Shown one piece after another: positions 11,140 to 18,511 of a stretch of 64,000 bases of DNA. The position numbers were made by a program, and so were the translations under genes. The first letter of the stretch is position 1. Each line of letters opens with the position of its first letter. The notes under the pieces are model-generated. The model worked only from the letters and a program-made list of their open reading frames with translations. It did not search any database and had not been told where the DNA came from. The stretch spans positions 85,528 to 149,527 of the forward strand of contig NZ_JPWI01000014.1 in the NCBI RefSeq assembly GCF_003326795.1, in the 5' to 3' direction. Origin of the DNA: Thalassospira profundimaris (GTDB lineage Bacteria; Pseudomonadota; Alphaproteobacteria; Rhodospirillales; Thalassospiraceae).

Positions 11140-11688
11140 ATGCCCTTTGCCGGAAGACGTCCGATCCTTCCAGTCCTGGTGCTTATCCTGATCCTTGCAC
11201 CCATGCTTGCCAAGGCCGATCCCGATTATGAAACCCTGTCGGGGCCGGCACGGGCCATTGATGCCGATACGCTTGAGTTCGGGTTCAAGCGCATTGATCT
11301 TTGGGGCGCGGATGCGATGAACCGTTTTCAGAAATGCATGGTGAATGGTCAAAGCACGGCCTGCGGGGCCGAAGCATGGCAAGTCACCACCAATCTTCTG
11401 GTTGCGACACCGATCGCCTGCGAAGTGCGGGGCAAGAACCGCTATCACCGCAATATGGCGGTATGCCGAAATGCCAATGGTGTCGATATTGGTCAAAGCC
11501 TGATTGCGCGTGGCATGGCCGTCGCACGCCCGGACCAGATGCCCGAATATGTCCTAATCGAAGACCGCGCCAAACAGGGTAAAACCGGTATCTGGGCCGG
11601 ACAGTTCATCGATCCGTTGAAATGGCGCCGGGGTGAACGTCTGCCCGAACATGAAACTGAAGTGCGCCGCTGGCAGCGCGACAACTGA
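11140..11688 (+). CDS. Exported SNase-like protein
   Basis: The 182-residue product has a signal peptide (hydrophobic PILPVLVLILILAPML, cleavage probably after AKA) and a staphylococcal-nuclease fold: GPARAIDADTLEF, RIDLWGADA, CEVRGKNRYHRNMAVC, LIARGMAVARP. In active nucleases the second motif is usually GIDAPE; here it is GADAMN, so the general-base glutamate seems absent, while the Arg of the YxR motif is retained. Four cysteines suggest disulfides in the periplasm. I chose ATG 11140 because GAGG lies 6 bases upstream; it overlaps nothing but follows the previous stop by 8 bases. It may bind nucleic acid or another ligand instead of cleaving it. Confidence 0.8.
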   Translation: MPFAGRRPILPVLVLILILAPMLAKADPDYETLSGPARAIDADTLEFGFKRIDLWGADAMNRFQKCMVNGQSTACGAEAWQVTTNLLVATPIACEVRGKNRYHRNMAVCRNANGVDIGQSLIARGMAVARPDQMPEYVLIEDRAKQGKTGIWAGQFIDPLKWRRGERLPEHETEVRRWQRDN

Positions 11689-11713
11689 TACCACCCGTCC
11701 CGTCAGTCAGGTT

Positions 11714-12739
11714 TCAGGACTTGGCGTTCGATGCAAATGGCCGCGCCAGCAACCGCCCTAACCCCGCCAGACTGACACTGTTTTTCAACGATGCGACGCC
11801 AAGTGTCACAACCGCAAAACCGATCATCTGTGGAAGCGTCAGTATTTCACCCAGAAACAGCCACGCTGCAAAGAAGGTCATAGCAGGACCTGACAGCGAT
11901 ATCAGTGACGCCTGTGTCGCCCCGATCCGGCGGATACCCTCATACAGCAGGAAGAACGGGATCACCGTACAAAAGATCGAAATCCCTGCCGTCCACAGAA
12001 CCCCGTTAACATTAAGATTCAATGGCTTTTGCACGACCAGCTCATAAAGAACCATCGACATACCGGCCATCGTGTTGATCAGGGCAGCAAAATGCATCGA
12101 TCCGATGGTTTTGATCATGCTCTGTCCGAAATAAAGATACAGGGCATAGGTCAGCGCCGATCCGAACGCCCATGCAGCCCCGTACCACAAGCTGCCTGAC
12201 ACCATGTCAAACCCGTCGGGTGCCAGAACCAGCATCAGCCCGCCATAGGTCACGACAAAGCATATCACCTGACGTATTGGCGGGAACCGGCCCTTGTGGA
12301 TTGCTTCAAGGATCATCACCACAGCAGGGAAGGTAAACAGAACAATCCGCGATACCGTCACGTCAATCAGCGAGACTGCCGTGAAATCAAACAAAGCGGC
12401 AAGAAAGAACAGCCCGCCATACAAACCACCCCATGCCAGATCGACCGGCTTCATTTTCCGATCACCCGGCCGGTTCTTGCCAAACATCAAGACGCCCAGC
12501 CAAAAGAACGGCATCGCGATCAGAAATCGCAACAACAACAATCCGTCAACCGTCATGCCCGTCGCATAGACGAACTTCGCCAGCAACCCCTTCATGGCAA
12601 GTGCGAGGGTCGCCAGCAACACAATCGTCAGGGCCGAGCCAACCGGCTTTTCCGTGCCTTGTACCTTTGGCGCGGGGGCGTTTGATGGTTCAGCCGTCGC
12701 GGGTGATGCAGCAGCGTCGGCCTGGGGCTGTGATGTCAT
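11714..12739 (-). CDS. EamA/DMT-family transporter
   Basis: The 341-residue product has ten hydrophobic segments arranged as two EamA repeats, typical of drug/metabolite exporters of the inner membrane. An unusual N-terminal tail of about 35 residues rich in Ala/Pro precedes the first membrane segment. I chose ATG 12739 with GGAG 6 bases upstream. The gene is divergent from a LysR regulator, which probably controls it. The substrate cannot be read from the sequence; amino acids or metabolites are common for the family. Confidence 0.88.
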   Translation of the reverse strand: MTSQPQADAAASPATAEPSNAPAPKVQGTEKPVGSALTIVLLATLALAMKGLLAKFVYATGMTVDGLLLLRFLIAMPFFWLGVLMFGKNRPGDRKMKPVDLAWGGLYGGLFFLAALFDFTAVSLIDVTVSRIVLFTFPAVVMILEAIHKGRFPPIRQVICFVVTYGGLMLVLAPDGFDMVSGSLWYGAAWAFGSALTYALYLYFGQSMIKTIGSMHFAALINTMAGMSMVLYELVVQKPLNLNVNGVLWTAGISIFCTVIPFFLLYEGIRRIGATQASLISLSGPAMTFFAAWLFLGEILTLPQMIGFAVVTLGVASLKNSVSLAGLGRLLARPFASNAKS

Positions 12740-12814
12740 GGTGGTCTCCGGTCCTCTCCTGCGCAGCATAGTCACCCGCCAGCTGTCATTATTCAAATCG
12801 AATTAATTGCTATC

Positions 12815-12837
12815 AGATATCAGCTTTGGCTATATCT
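12815..12837. promoter_or_regulatory. Candidate LysR-type operator (EamA/LysR intergenic)
   Basis: AGATAT-N11-ATATCT is a perfect 6-bp inverted repeat with the 11-base centre of the T-N11-A LysR box. It lies between the divergent EamA gene and lysR, 43 bases before the lysR start. Confidence 0.6.
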
Positions 12838-12879
12838 TGGAGTATCACATCGACTTTGCCGCAATCAGGATTGTCTTTT

Positions 12880-13785
12880 ATGGACATCAAACAGCTCAGA
12901 AGTTTCGTTCATATTGCCGAACTTGGCAGCCTGTCGCGCGCAGCAGAACGGCTCAACCTGTCACAGCCCGCACTCAGTCGGCAATTAAACCTGCTGGAAG
13001 AAACGCTTGAGACCAAACTTCTCGATCGTACCGGCCGGGGCGTAAAACTGACCGAGGCAGGACAGATGCTGGCCGAACGTGCGCGCGTCATTCTGGCTGA
13101 TCTTGCCCGTCTCGAAGCCGATCTGACCGCACGCAGCAGCAAAGTCACCGGCCATGTTCATGTTGGCGTCCCGCCAAGTGCGGGGATTGTGATTACCGGT
13201 GCGCTGATCGAACGCCTGCGCGCGCATTTTCCTGATCTCAATATTTCGGTCGCTGAAGACCTGACCGGCGATGTGCAGGAAGGGTTGCTGTCGGGACGTC
13301 TTGATATCGGGATTTTGCATGACGGCATGATTTCACGCAGTCTGCATGCTGAACCATTATGGCGCGAAGATCTGTTTCTGATTTCTCATCCGACACAGGT
13401 CGGCGAGCAGGAAACCGAGATCGCCTATGAAGATGTCTTGTCCCTGCCCCTGATCATGCCGACAAACCGGCACGGGTTGCGCGCCAAGATGGAAGAAGCA
13501 GCCTTTCGCGCCGGTCGCCCCCTGACCCCGGTGGTAGAGGCAGACGCATTGCGTGTACTTGTTGATCTGGTCCATCGCAATGTCGGGCATACAGTCTTGC
13601 CAAGAAGCTCGTTGGTTATGGAGCTGTCAACAGGACGCCTCAAGGCACGCCGCGTTGTCAGCCCGCAACTTTCACGTACGGTCATGCTGTCATGGCTTCA
13701 TGACAGACCTCTTAGTGCCGGGGGCAAAGCAGTTGTTGATACCCTGCGTGATCTGGCCGGCACCATGCCAATGGCAGAAAAATAA
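12880..13785 (+). CDS. LysR-family transcriptional regulator
   Basis: The 301-residue product has the N-terminal LysR winged helix (MDIKQLRSFVHIAELGSLSR, then LNLSQPALSRQLNLLE) and a periplasmic-binding-like effector domain from about residue 90 (VGVPPSAGIVIT). Its pattern is closest to the CysB/Cbl-Nac-like branch rather than the DmlR branch. The start at 12880 matches the family; the longer reading frame from 12826 would add 18 non-homologous residues. It is divergent from the EamA transporter and is followed by a bidirectional terminator. Confidence 0.9.
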   Translation: MDIKQLRSFVHIAELGSLSRAAERLNLSQPALSRQLNLLEETLETKLLDRTGRGVKLTEAGQMLAERARVILADLARLEADLTARSSKVTGHVHVGVPPSAGIVITGALIERLRAHFPDLNISVAEDLTGDVQEGLLSGRLDIGILHDGMISRSLHAEPLWREDLFLISHPTQVGEQETEIAYEDVLSLPLIMPTNRHGLRAKMEEAAFRAGRPLTPVVEADALRVLVDLVHRNVGHTVLPRSSLVMELSTGRLKARRVVSPQLSRTVMLSWLHDRPLSAGGKAVVDTLRDLAGTMPMAEK

Positions 13786-13804
13786 CCTGTGTCCACCGGA
13801 TAAA

Positions 13805-13840
13805 ACAAAACCCCGACTGAATTACCGGTCGGGGTTTTGT
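13805..13840. terminator. Bidirectional terminator (lysR / aldo-keto reductase)
   Basis: A perfect 13-bp stem ACAAAACCCCGAC/GTCGGGGTTTTGT with a 10-base loop lies between convergent genes; A and T runs on both sides allow use in both directions. Confidence 0.9.
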
Positions 13841-13864
13841 CTGTTTACATGTTTTGTCCAAAAA

Positions 13865-14917
13865 TCAGACCGGAGCCTTGCTGTCTGAAGACTTCTGCCA
13901 AAGGTTCAGTCCGCCATCGGCTGCATATTTGTCGATTTCGGCCAGTTCATCTGCACTGAATTCAAGGTTATTAAGTGCATCCAGGCTGTTATCAAGCTGC
14001 TGAACATGACGTGCACCAATCAGCGCCGAGGTGATTTCCGGGCGGCGCAACACCCATGCAATCGCCATCTGGGCCAAGGTCTGACCGCGGCGTTCGGCAA
14101 TGGCGTTCAGCGCACGAACACGATCAAGATTTTCTTCGGTCAGCATGCCCTTCTGGAACGAACCTTCAAGGGCCGCACGAGATTCCGAAGGAACCCCGTT
14201 CAGATACTTGCTGGTCAACAGCCCCTGAGCCAACGGCGAGAAAGCAATACAGCCCATACCAAGATCAGACAGGGTATCAAGCAAGCCACCCTCGACCCAG
14301 CGGTTCATCATCGAATAGGACGGCTGATGAATGACACAGGGCGTACCAAGATCCTTGAGGATGGCGTGTGCCTCGCGGGTCATTTCCGGTGAATAGGACG
14401 AAATCCCGACATAAAGCGCCTTGCCCGATCGCACAATCTGATCAAGTGCCCCCATGGTTTCCGCAAGTGGTGTGTTGGGGTCAACACGATGGGAATAGAA
14501 GATATCGACATAATCCAGCCCCATGCGCTTGAGGCTCTGGTCAAGGCTGGAAATCAGGTATTTACGTGAACCCCATTCGCCGAACGGCCCCGGCCACATC
14601 CGATAGCCGGCCTTGGTCGAAATGATCAGTTCATCACGATGTTTTTTCAGATCCTGGCTCAGAACCTTGCCAAAGTTTTCTTCGGCCGATCCCGGAGGCG
14701 GGCCATAGTTATTGGCCAGATCAAAGTGAAACACACCACGATCAAAGGCCCGGCGGACCATGGCGCGCTGGGTCTCATAGACATCCACACCACCAAAATT
14801 CTGCCAAAGGCCAAGAGTGATTTTCGGCAGCATCAGGCCGCTATTGCCACAGCGTGTCCAGGTCTCATCGTCATAGCGGTTGGGGTTTGCCATCCACTGC
14901 GCTTCGACTTCAGCCAT
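13865..14917 (-). CDS. Aldo-keto reductase, YghZ/Gpr type
   Basis: The 350-residue product closely follows E. coli YghZ (L-glyceraldehyde 3-phosphate reductase, AKR14): NPNRYDDETWTRCGNSGL, FDLANNYGPPPGSAEENFG, STKAGYRMWPGPFG, VDIFYSHRVDPNTP, LIGARHVQQLD. The catalytic Asp, Tyr (NNYG), Lys (STKAG) and His (YSHR) are present. It is a cytosolic NADPH-dependent reductase, likely detoxifying small aldehydes such as methylglyoxal or L-GAP. The name rests on similarity to YghZ from memory. It stands alone between terminators. Confidence 0.9.
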   Translation of the reverse strand: MAEVEAQWMANPNRYDDETWTRCGNSGLMLPKITLGLWQNFGGVDVYETQRAMVRRAFDRGVFHFDLANNYGPPPGSAEENFGKVLSQDLKKHRDELIISTKAGYRMWPGPFGEWGSRKYLISSLDQSLKRMGLDYVDIFYSHRVDPNTPLAETMGALDQIVRSGKALYVGISSYSPEMTREAHAILKDLGTPCVIHQPSYSMMNRWVEGGLLDTLSDLGMGCIAFSPLAQGLLTSKYLNGVPSESRAALEGSFQKGMLTEENLDRVRALNAIAERRGQTLAQMAIAWVLRRPEITSALIGARHVQQLDNSLDALNNLEFSADELAEIDKYAADGGLNLWQKSSDSKAPV

Positions 14918-15027
14918 GTCTTCCTCCTGTTATCAGAGGCGGTTTCATATTCCGCCTTTTTTTGAATCGATCCAATACCTATTCTTTAAGGCATTCCGGT
15001 TCGCTTGTCAGTGCACTAAACATCAAA

Positions 15028-15054
15028 AAGCCGCCCCGAAGAACGGGACGGCTT
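15028..15054 (-). terminator. Terminator of the aminopeptidase P gene
   Basis: On the minus strand an 11-bp stem with one mismatch (AAGCCGTCCCG/CGGGGCGGCTT, loop TTCTT) is followed by TTTTTG. It lies 34 bases after the stop of the aminopeptidase gene. Confidence 0.8.
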
Positions 15055-15087
15055 GTCTTTTTCACATCATGGCAAAGACCGCACCGC

Positions 15088-17112
15088 TCACGCGACTTTC
15101 TTTTTGATCGGCGCGGTTGCGTTTTGCAGCCATTCGCGATGATCGTCATCCAGATCGTCGGCATACATGGCGTAAACCTGCGCGTGGTAATCGTTAAGCC
15201 ACTGCAGTTCGTCTGTTGTCATCAATTCCGGATCAATCAGTTTGCGTTCAATCGGCGAGAAGGTAAGTGTTTCAAAACCAAGCATCTTGCGATCTGCACC
15301 AATCGGCGCATCGATTTCGCACACAGCAATCAGGTTTTCGATACGGATGCCATATTCGCCTTCTTTATAGAAACCCGGCTCGTTTGAAAGAACCATGCCC
15401 GGTTTCAGGGCAATCGTATTGGCTGCCTTGGAAATACGCTGCGGGCCTTCATGCACACCAAGATAACTGCCAACGCCATGCCCGGTGCCGTGATCGAAAT
15501 CAAGCCCGGCTTCCCAAAGCGGCATGCGCGCAAGGGTATCAAGCTGCTGTCCGGTGGTGCCAACCGGGAAGATCGCACGCGCGAGCGCAATATGCCCCTT
15601 AAGCACGCGGGTAAAGCGATCACGATGTTCCTGGGTCGGTTCACCGACAATAGTGGTACGGGTGATGTCGGTCGTGCCGTCAAGATATTGCCCACCCGAG
15701 TCAATCAGGAAGATTTCACCCGGTGTCAGTTTGCGGTTGCTTTCCGGCGTATTGCGATAATGGCAAAGCGCCCCGTTGGGACCACTGCCCGGAATGGTTT
15801 CAAAGCTTGAATCACGGAACAACGGATCTTCTGCACGCAGCGAAAGCAACTTGTCCGCAGCTTCGCGTTCATCAATGCCGCCATCAATTGCGGTTTCATC
15901 AAGCCACTTGAAATAACGGATGATTTTTTCACCATCGCGCTTGTGGGCTTTACGCGAACCTTCAAGTTCTACCTCGTTCTTGCAGGCTTTGGGCAGGGCG
16001 ACCGGGTCGCGCCCGACACGCACCGTCGCACCGGCCTCGGCAAGCTGCATGCGAAGCCAGTCACCGGCCGTTGCCTCGTCGAGACGAACTGACTGATTGC
16101 CCATTGCCTTAAGGGCATCGGCAAGCTCACCCGGCGCACGAACGGTTGCTTCATCGCGCAGCCAGACAGCAGTTTCTCTGGCAAGCTTGCGTTCATCCAT
16201 GAACAACTCAACCGAAGCATCGCCATTAATGATCGCATAACCAAGCGCAAGCGGAGTTTGCGGCACATCGGCCCCACGAATGTTCAAAAGCCAGGCAATG
16301 CTGTCAGGCGCAGACAGGATTGCGCTGTCACAAGACAGGCGCGATAAAAGACCTGCGATCTGGGCGCGTTTATCCGCACTTGATTTCCCTGCATATTCCA
16401 AAGGATGCGGGCGGACCGGGCCAAGTGGCATGGCAGGCTGATCACGCCAAAGCGCATCAATCGGATTGGAGTCAATCGCAATCAGTTCTGCACCGACACC
16501 TTCGCAGGCAGTCCGCAAATGGTTTGCCTGCTGCACGGTATGAAGCCACGGATCATAGGCCAGTTTCTGACCGGATTTCAGATTGTCATGCAGCCAGCCG
16601 ACCACCGGCTCATCGACCAGATGACGATATTCAAACAAATCACGATCGACCTGCTGGCGGACCTGAATGGTGTAACGCCCGTCAACAAATACGGCAGCCT
16701 TGTCTGCCAGAACCACCGCGGCCCCCGCCGATCCGGTAAAGCCAGTCAACCATGCCAGACGTTCGGCACGGGCGGGAACATTTTCACCCTGATGTTCGTC
16801 TGCGCGCGGAACGATGAAACCATCGACACCCTTGACCGCAAGATATTTGCGAAGTGCTGCAATACGCTCAGCCGGATTAAAATCGGCCTTGGCGGTTTTG
16901 AACAATCCTTTGCGCTGATCGCGCAGAGCAAACAACGCGGCCTTGAGTTCTTCACTCGGGCGCGCGCAAATCAGATCAATCCAGTCGGTTCGCGTGTCAC
17001 CATCGGCGGCCGCAAGCACGCCGTCAATCAGGGCAATGACAGCGTTAACATCCTTGTCGACATTATCGCGTTCCAGAAGGGTCGCGAGTTGGGCATCACC
17101 GGGATTGGTCAT
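15088..17112 (-). CDS. pepP: Aminopeptidase P family (M24B) metallopeptidase
   Basis: The enzyme removes N-terminal residues before proline, using two metal ions in the cytosol. The 674-residue product has two creatinase-type N-terminal domains (from RIAALRKYL, about residue 84) and the M24 pita-bread domain with metal ligands in DSGGQYLDGTTDITRT, the His of GHGVGSYLGVHE, the Glu of NEPGFY and the Glu of IRIENL. An extra 70-80 residues precede the first domain (sequence DKDVNAVIALIDGVLAAADG and onward), which is unusual for the family. The ATG at 17112 is preceded by an acceptable GAGGACG. Downstream is a terminator. Confidence 0.92.
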   Translation of the reverse strand: MTNPGDAQLATLLERDNVDKDVNAVIALIDGVLAAADGDTRTDWIDLICARPSEELKAALFALRDQRKGLFKTAKADFNPAERIAALRKYLAVKGVDGFIVPRADEHQGENVPARAERLAWLTGFTGSAGAAVVLADKAAVFVDGRYTIQVRQQVDRDLFEYRHLVDEPVVGWLHDNLKSGQKLAYDPWLHTVQQANHLRTACEGVGAELIAIDSNPIDALWRDQPAMPLGPVRPHPLEYAGKSSADKRAQIAGLLSRLSCDSAILSAPDSIAWLLNIRGADVPQTPLALGYAIINGDASVELFMDERKLARETAVWLRDEATVRAPGELADALKAMGNQSVRLDEATAGDWLRMQLAEAGATVRVGRDPVALPKACKNEVELEGSRKAHKRDGEKIIRYFKWLDETAIDGGIDEREAADKLLSLRAEDPLFRDSSFETIPGSGPNGALCHYRNTPESNRKLTPGEIFLIDSGGQYLDGTTDITRTTIVGEPTQEHRDRFTRVLKGHIALARAIFPVGTTGQQLDTLARMPLWEAGLDFDHGTGHGVGSYLGVHEGPQRISKAANTIALKPGMVLSNEPGFYKEGEYGIRIENLIAVCEIDAPIGADRKMLGFETLTFSPIERKLIDPELMTTDELQWLNDYHAQVYAMYADDLDDDHREWLQNATAPIKKKVA

Positions 17113-17379
17113 AAACGTCCTCGTTTTCTTGTGTGGGGCAGATGGAACCAGGGTCAGAACCCTATGTAAGGGTTATTGCCGATTACGCGCAAGCAGCAAA
17201 GATATTTTGCATATTTTATAAAATTATCCCTTAAATCGGAAAATCAGGTTCTCCACATGCGTCACAGGTATGAATGCGTTGCAAGCTTCGCAATGCAAAT
17301 TAGTCAAAGATTAACTTATTACATCTCCGTGACAAAAAGATGGCCCGTCGGGACGTCAATTTGCAGGAGACCATGAACG

Positions 17380-17571
17380 GTGATCCGTTTTCCTATTACT
17401 GCCCTAAGTGTTGTGCAATCGCGTCGTCGTCAGACGGCCTATGATGGCCTAGAGCGCCTGACCCTTGGTCGCAAAGCCGCGCTCGGTCTTGATACAGGCC
17501 CTGCCCATCTGGCAGACGATGATACGGACCGGTCCCCAACCGGTTCCGAAGACACCAAGGACAAGGAATAA
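17380..17571 (+). CDS. Small basic/acidic hypothetical protein (63 codons)
   Basis: I do not recognise this ORF. The 63-residue product has a basic N-terminal half (QSRRRQTAYDGLERLTLGRK) and an acidic C-terminus (ADDDTDRSPTGSEDTKDKE), without membrane segments. It starts with GTG, 10 bases after AGGAG. The same ribosome site also precedes an overlapping ATG at 17373 that opens a 23-codon frame containing CPKCC, so the true start is uncertain. Two hairpin terminators follow the stop, which supports a short expressed transcript here. Confidence 0.45.
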   Translation: MIRFPITALSVVQSRRRQTAYDGLERLTLGRKAALGLDTGPAHLADDDTDRSPTGSEDTKDKE

Positions 17572-17616
17572 AGGATCAGTCCCGCCCGGAATGGTTGGAT
17601 GCCAATGGCGAAGCGC

Positions 17617-17650
17617 AGGATCACGGTTCATGATCCTTGCGGTCTTTTTT
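17617..17650 (+). terminator. Possible terminator after the 63-codon ORF
   Basis: A 7-bp stem AGGATCA/TGATCCT (17617-17623, 17631-17637) is followed by TGCGGTC and six Ts. It is weaker than the next one. Confidence 0.55.
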
Positions 17651-17666
17651 GTCTTTTCCCTCTGAG

Positions 17667-17702
17667 ACGGCCCTGCTCCTCCACAGCAGGGCCGTTTCTT
17701 TT
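17667..17702 (+). terminator. Rho-independent terminator before the SDR gene
   Basis: A perfect 11-bp stem ACGGCCCTGCT/AGCAGGGCCGT (17667-17677, 17685-17695) with loop CCTCCAC and a TTCTTTTT tail. Confidence 0.88.
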
Positions 17703-17765
17703 TGACCAATTCCGTTGATCCACACCATAGTAGCCTCAAAGCGTCACATCGCCCTGGGAGGAACC

Positions 17766-18503
17766 ATGCCAAAAACAATTCTGATTACCGGCGGATCACG
17801 CGGGATCGGTCGTGCAACTGCTGTCCTTTTTGCACGTCAAGGCTGGAATGTTGCCCTCAGTTTTGTTGGCAATCAGCAAAGCGCTGATGAAACCTGTGCT
17901 TTGTGTGAACGCGCCGGGATCACCGGCAATGCCTTTGCACGCAAATGCGATGTCCGCGACGAAACCAGTGTTGTGAATTTCTTTAATTCAGCCCGCGAAC
18001 GTTTCGGGTCAATCGACGGGGTTATCAATAATGCCGGGATTGTCGCCCCCAAAAGCGCGCTTGCCGACATGGATATCGAACGTATGAAGAATGTGTTCGA
18101 CACCAACGTTCTCGGCGCCTATCTGGTTGCCCGCGAAGCAGCCCGCACCCTGCAATCCGGAGGCTCGCTCGTCAATGTCTCGTCGATAGCCGCCAAGCTC
18201 GGCTCGCCAGGCGAGTATGTTGATTACGCCGGTTCAAAGGGGGCAATTGATACCCTGACCATCGGCCTTGCCAGGGAACTCGGCCCCAAAGGCATCCGCG
18301 TCAACGCCGTTCGCCCCGGTATCATCAATACAGAAATCCACGCCAGTGGCGGACGACCGGAACGGGTTGTCGAACTTGGCCCCGCCTGTCCATTGGGACG
18401 TCCGGGCAAGGCCGATGAAGTCGCGCAAAGCATCTATTGGCTGACTTCAGATGCTGCATCCTATGTCACCGGATCAATCATTGATGTTTCAGGTGGCCGC
18501 TAG
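17766..18503 (+). CDS. SDR-family oxidoreductase (YgfF-like)
   Basis: The 245-residue product is a classical short-chain dehydrogenase: cofactor motif TGGSRGIG at residue 9, NNAG motif, catalytic Ser in NVSSIAAKLGS, and YxxxK within VDYAGSKGAID. The stretch LGSPGEYVDYAGSKGAIDTL and the end SYVTGSIIDVSGGR resemble E. coli YgfF, an NAD(P)-dependent enzyme without a settled substrate. I chose ATG 17766 with GGGAGG just upstream. It converges on the histidine kinase gene with only 8 bases between stops and no terminator. Confidence 0.9.
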   Translation: MPKTILITGGSRGIGRATAVLFARQGWNVALSFVGNQQSADETCALCERAGITGNAFARKCDVRDETSVVNFFNSARERFGSIDGVINNAGIVAPKSALADMDIERMKNVFDTNVLGAYLVAREAARTLQSGGSLVNVSSIAAKLGSPGEYVDYAGSKGAIDTLTIGLARELGPKGIRVNAVRPGIINTEIHASGGRPERVVELGPACPLGRPGKADEVAQSIYWLTSDAASYVTGSIIDVSGGR

Positions 18504-18511
18504 GATTCTGC

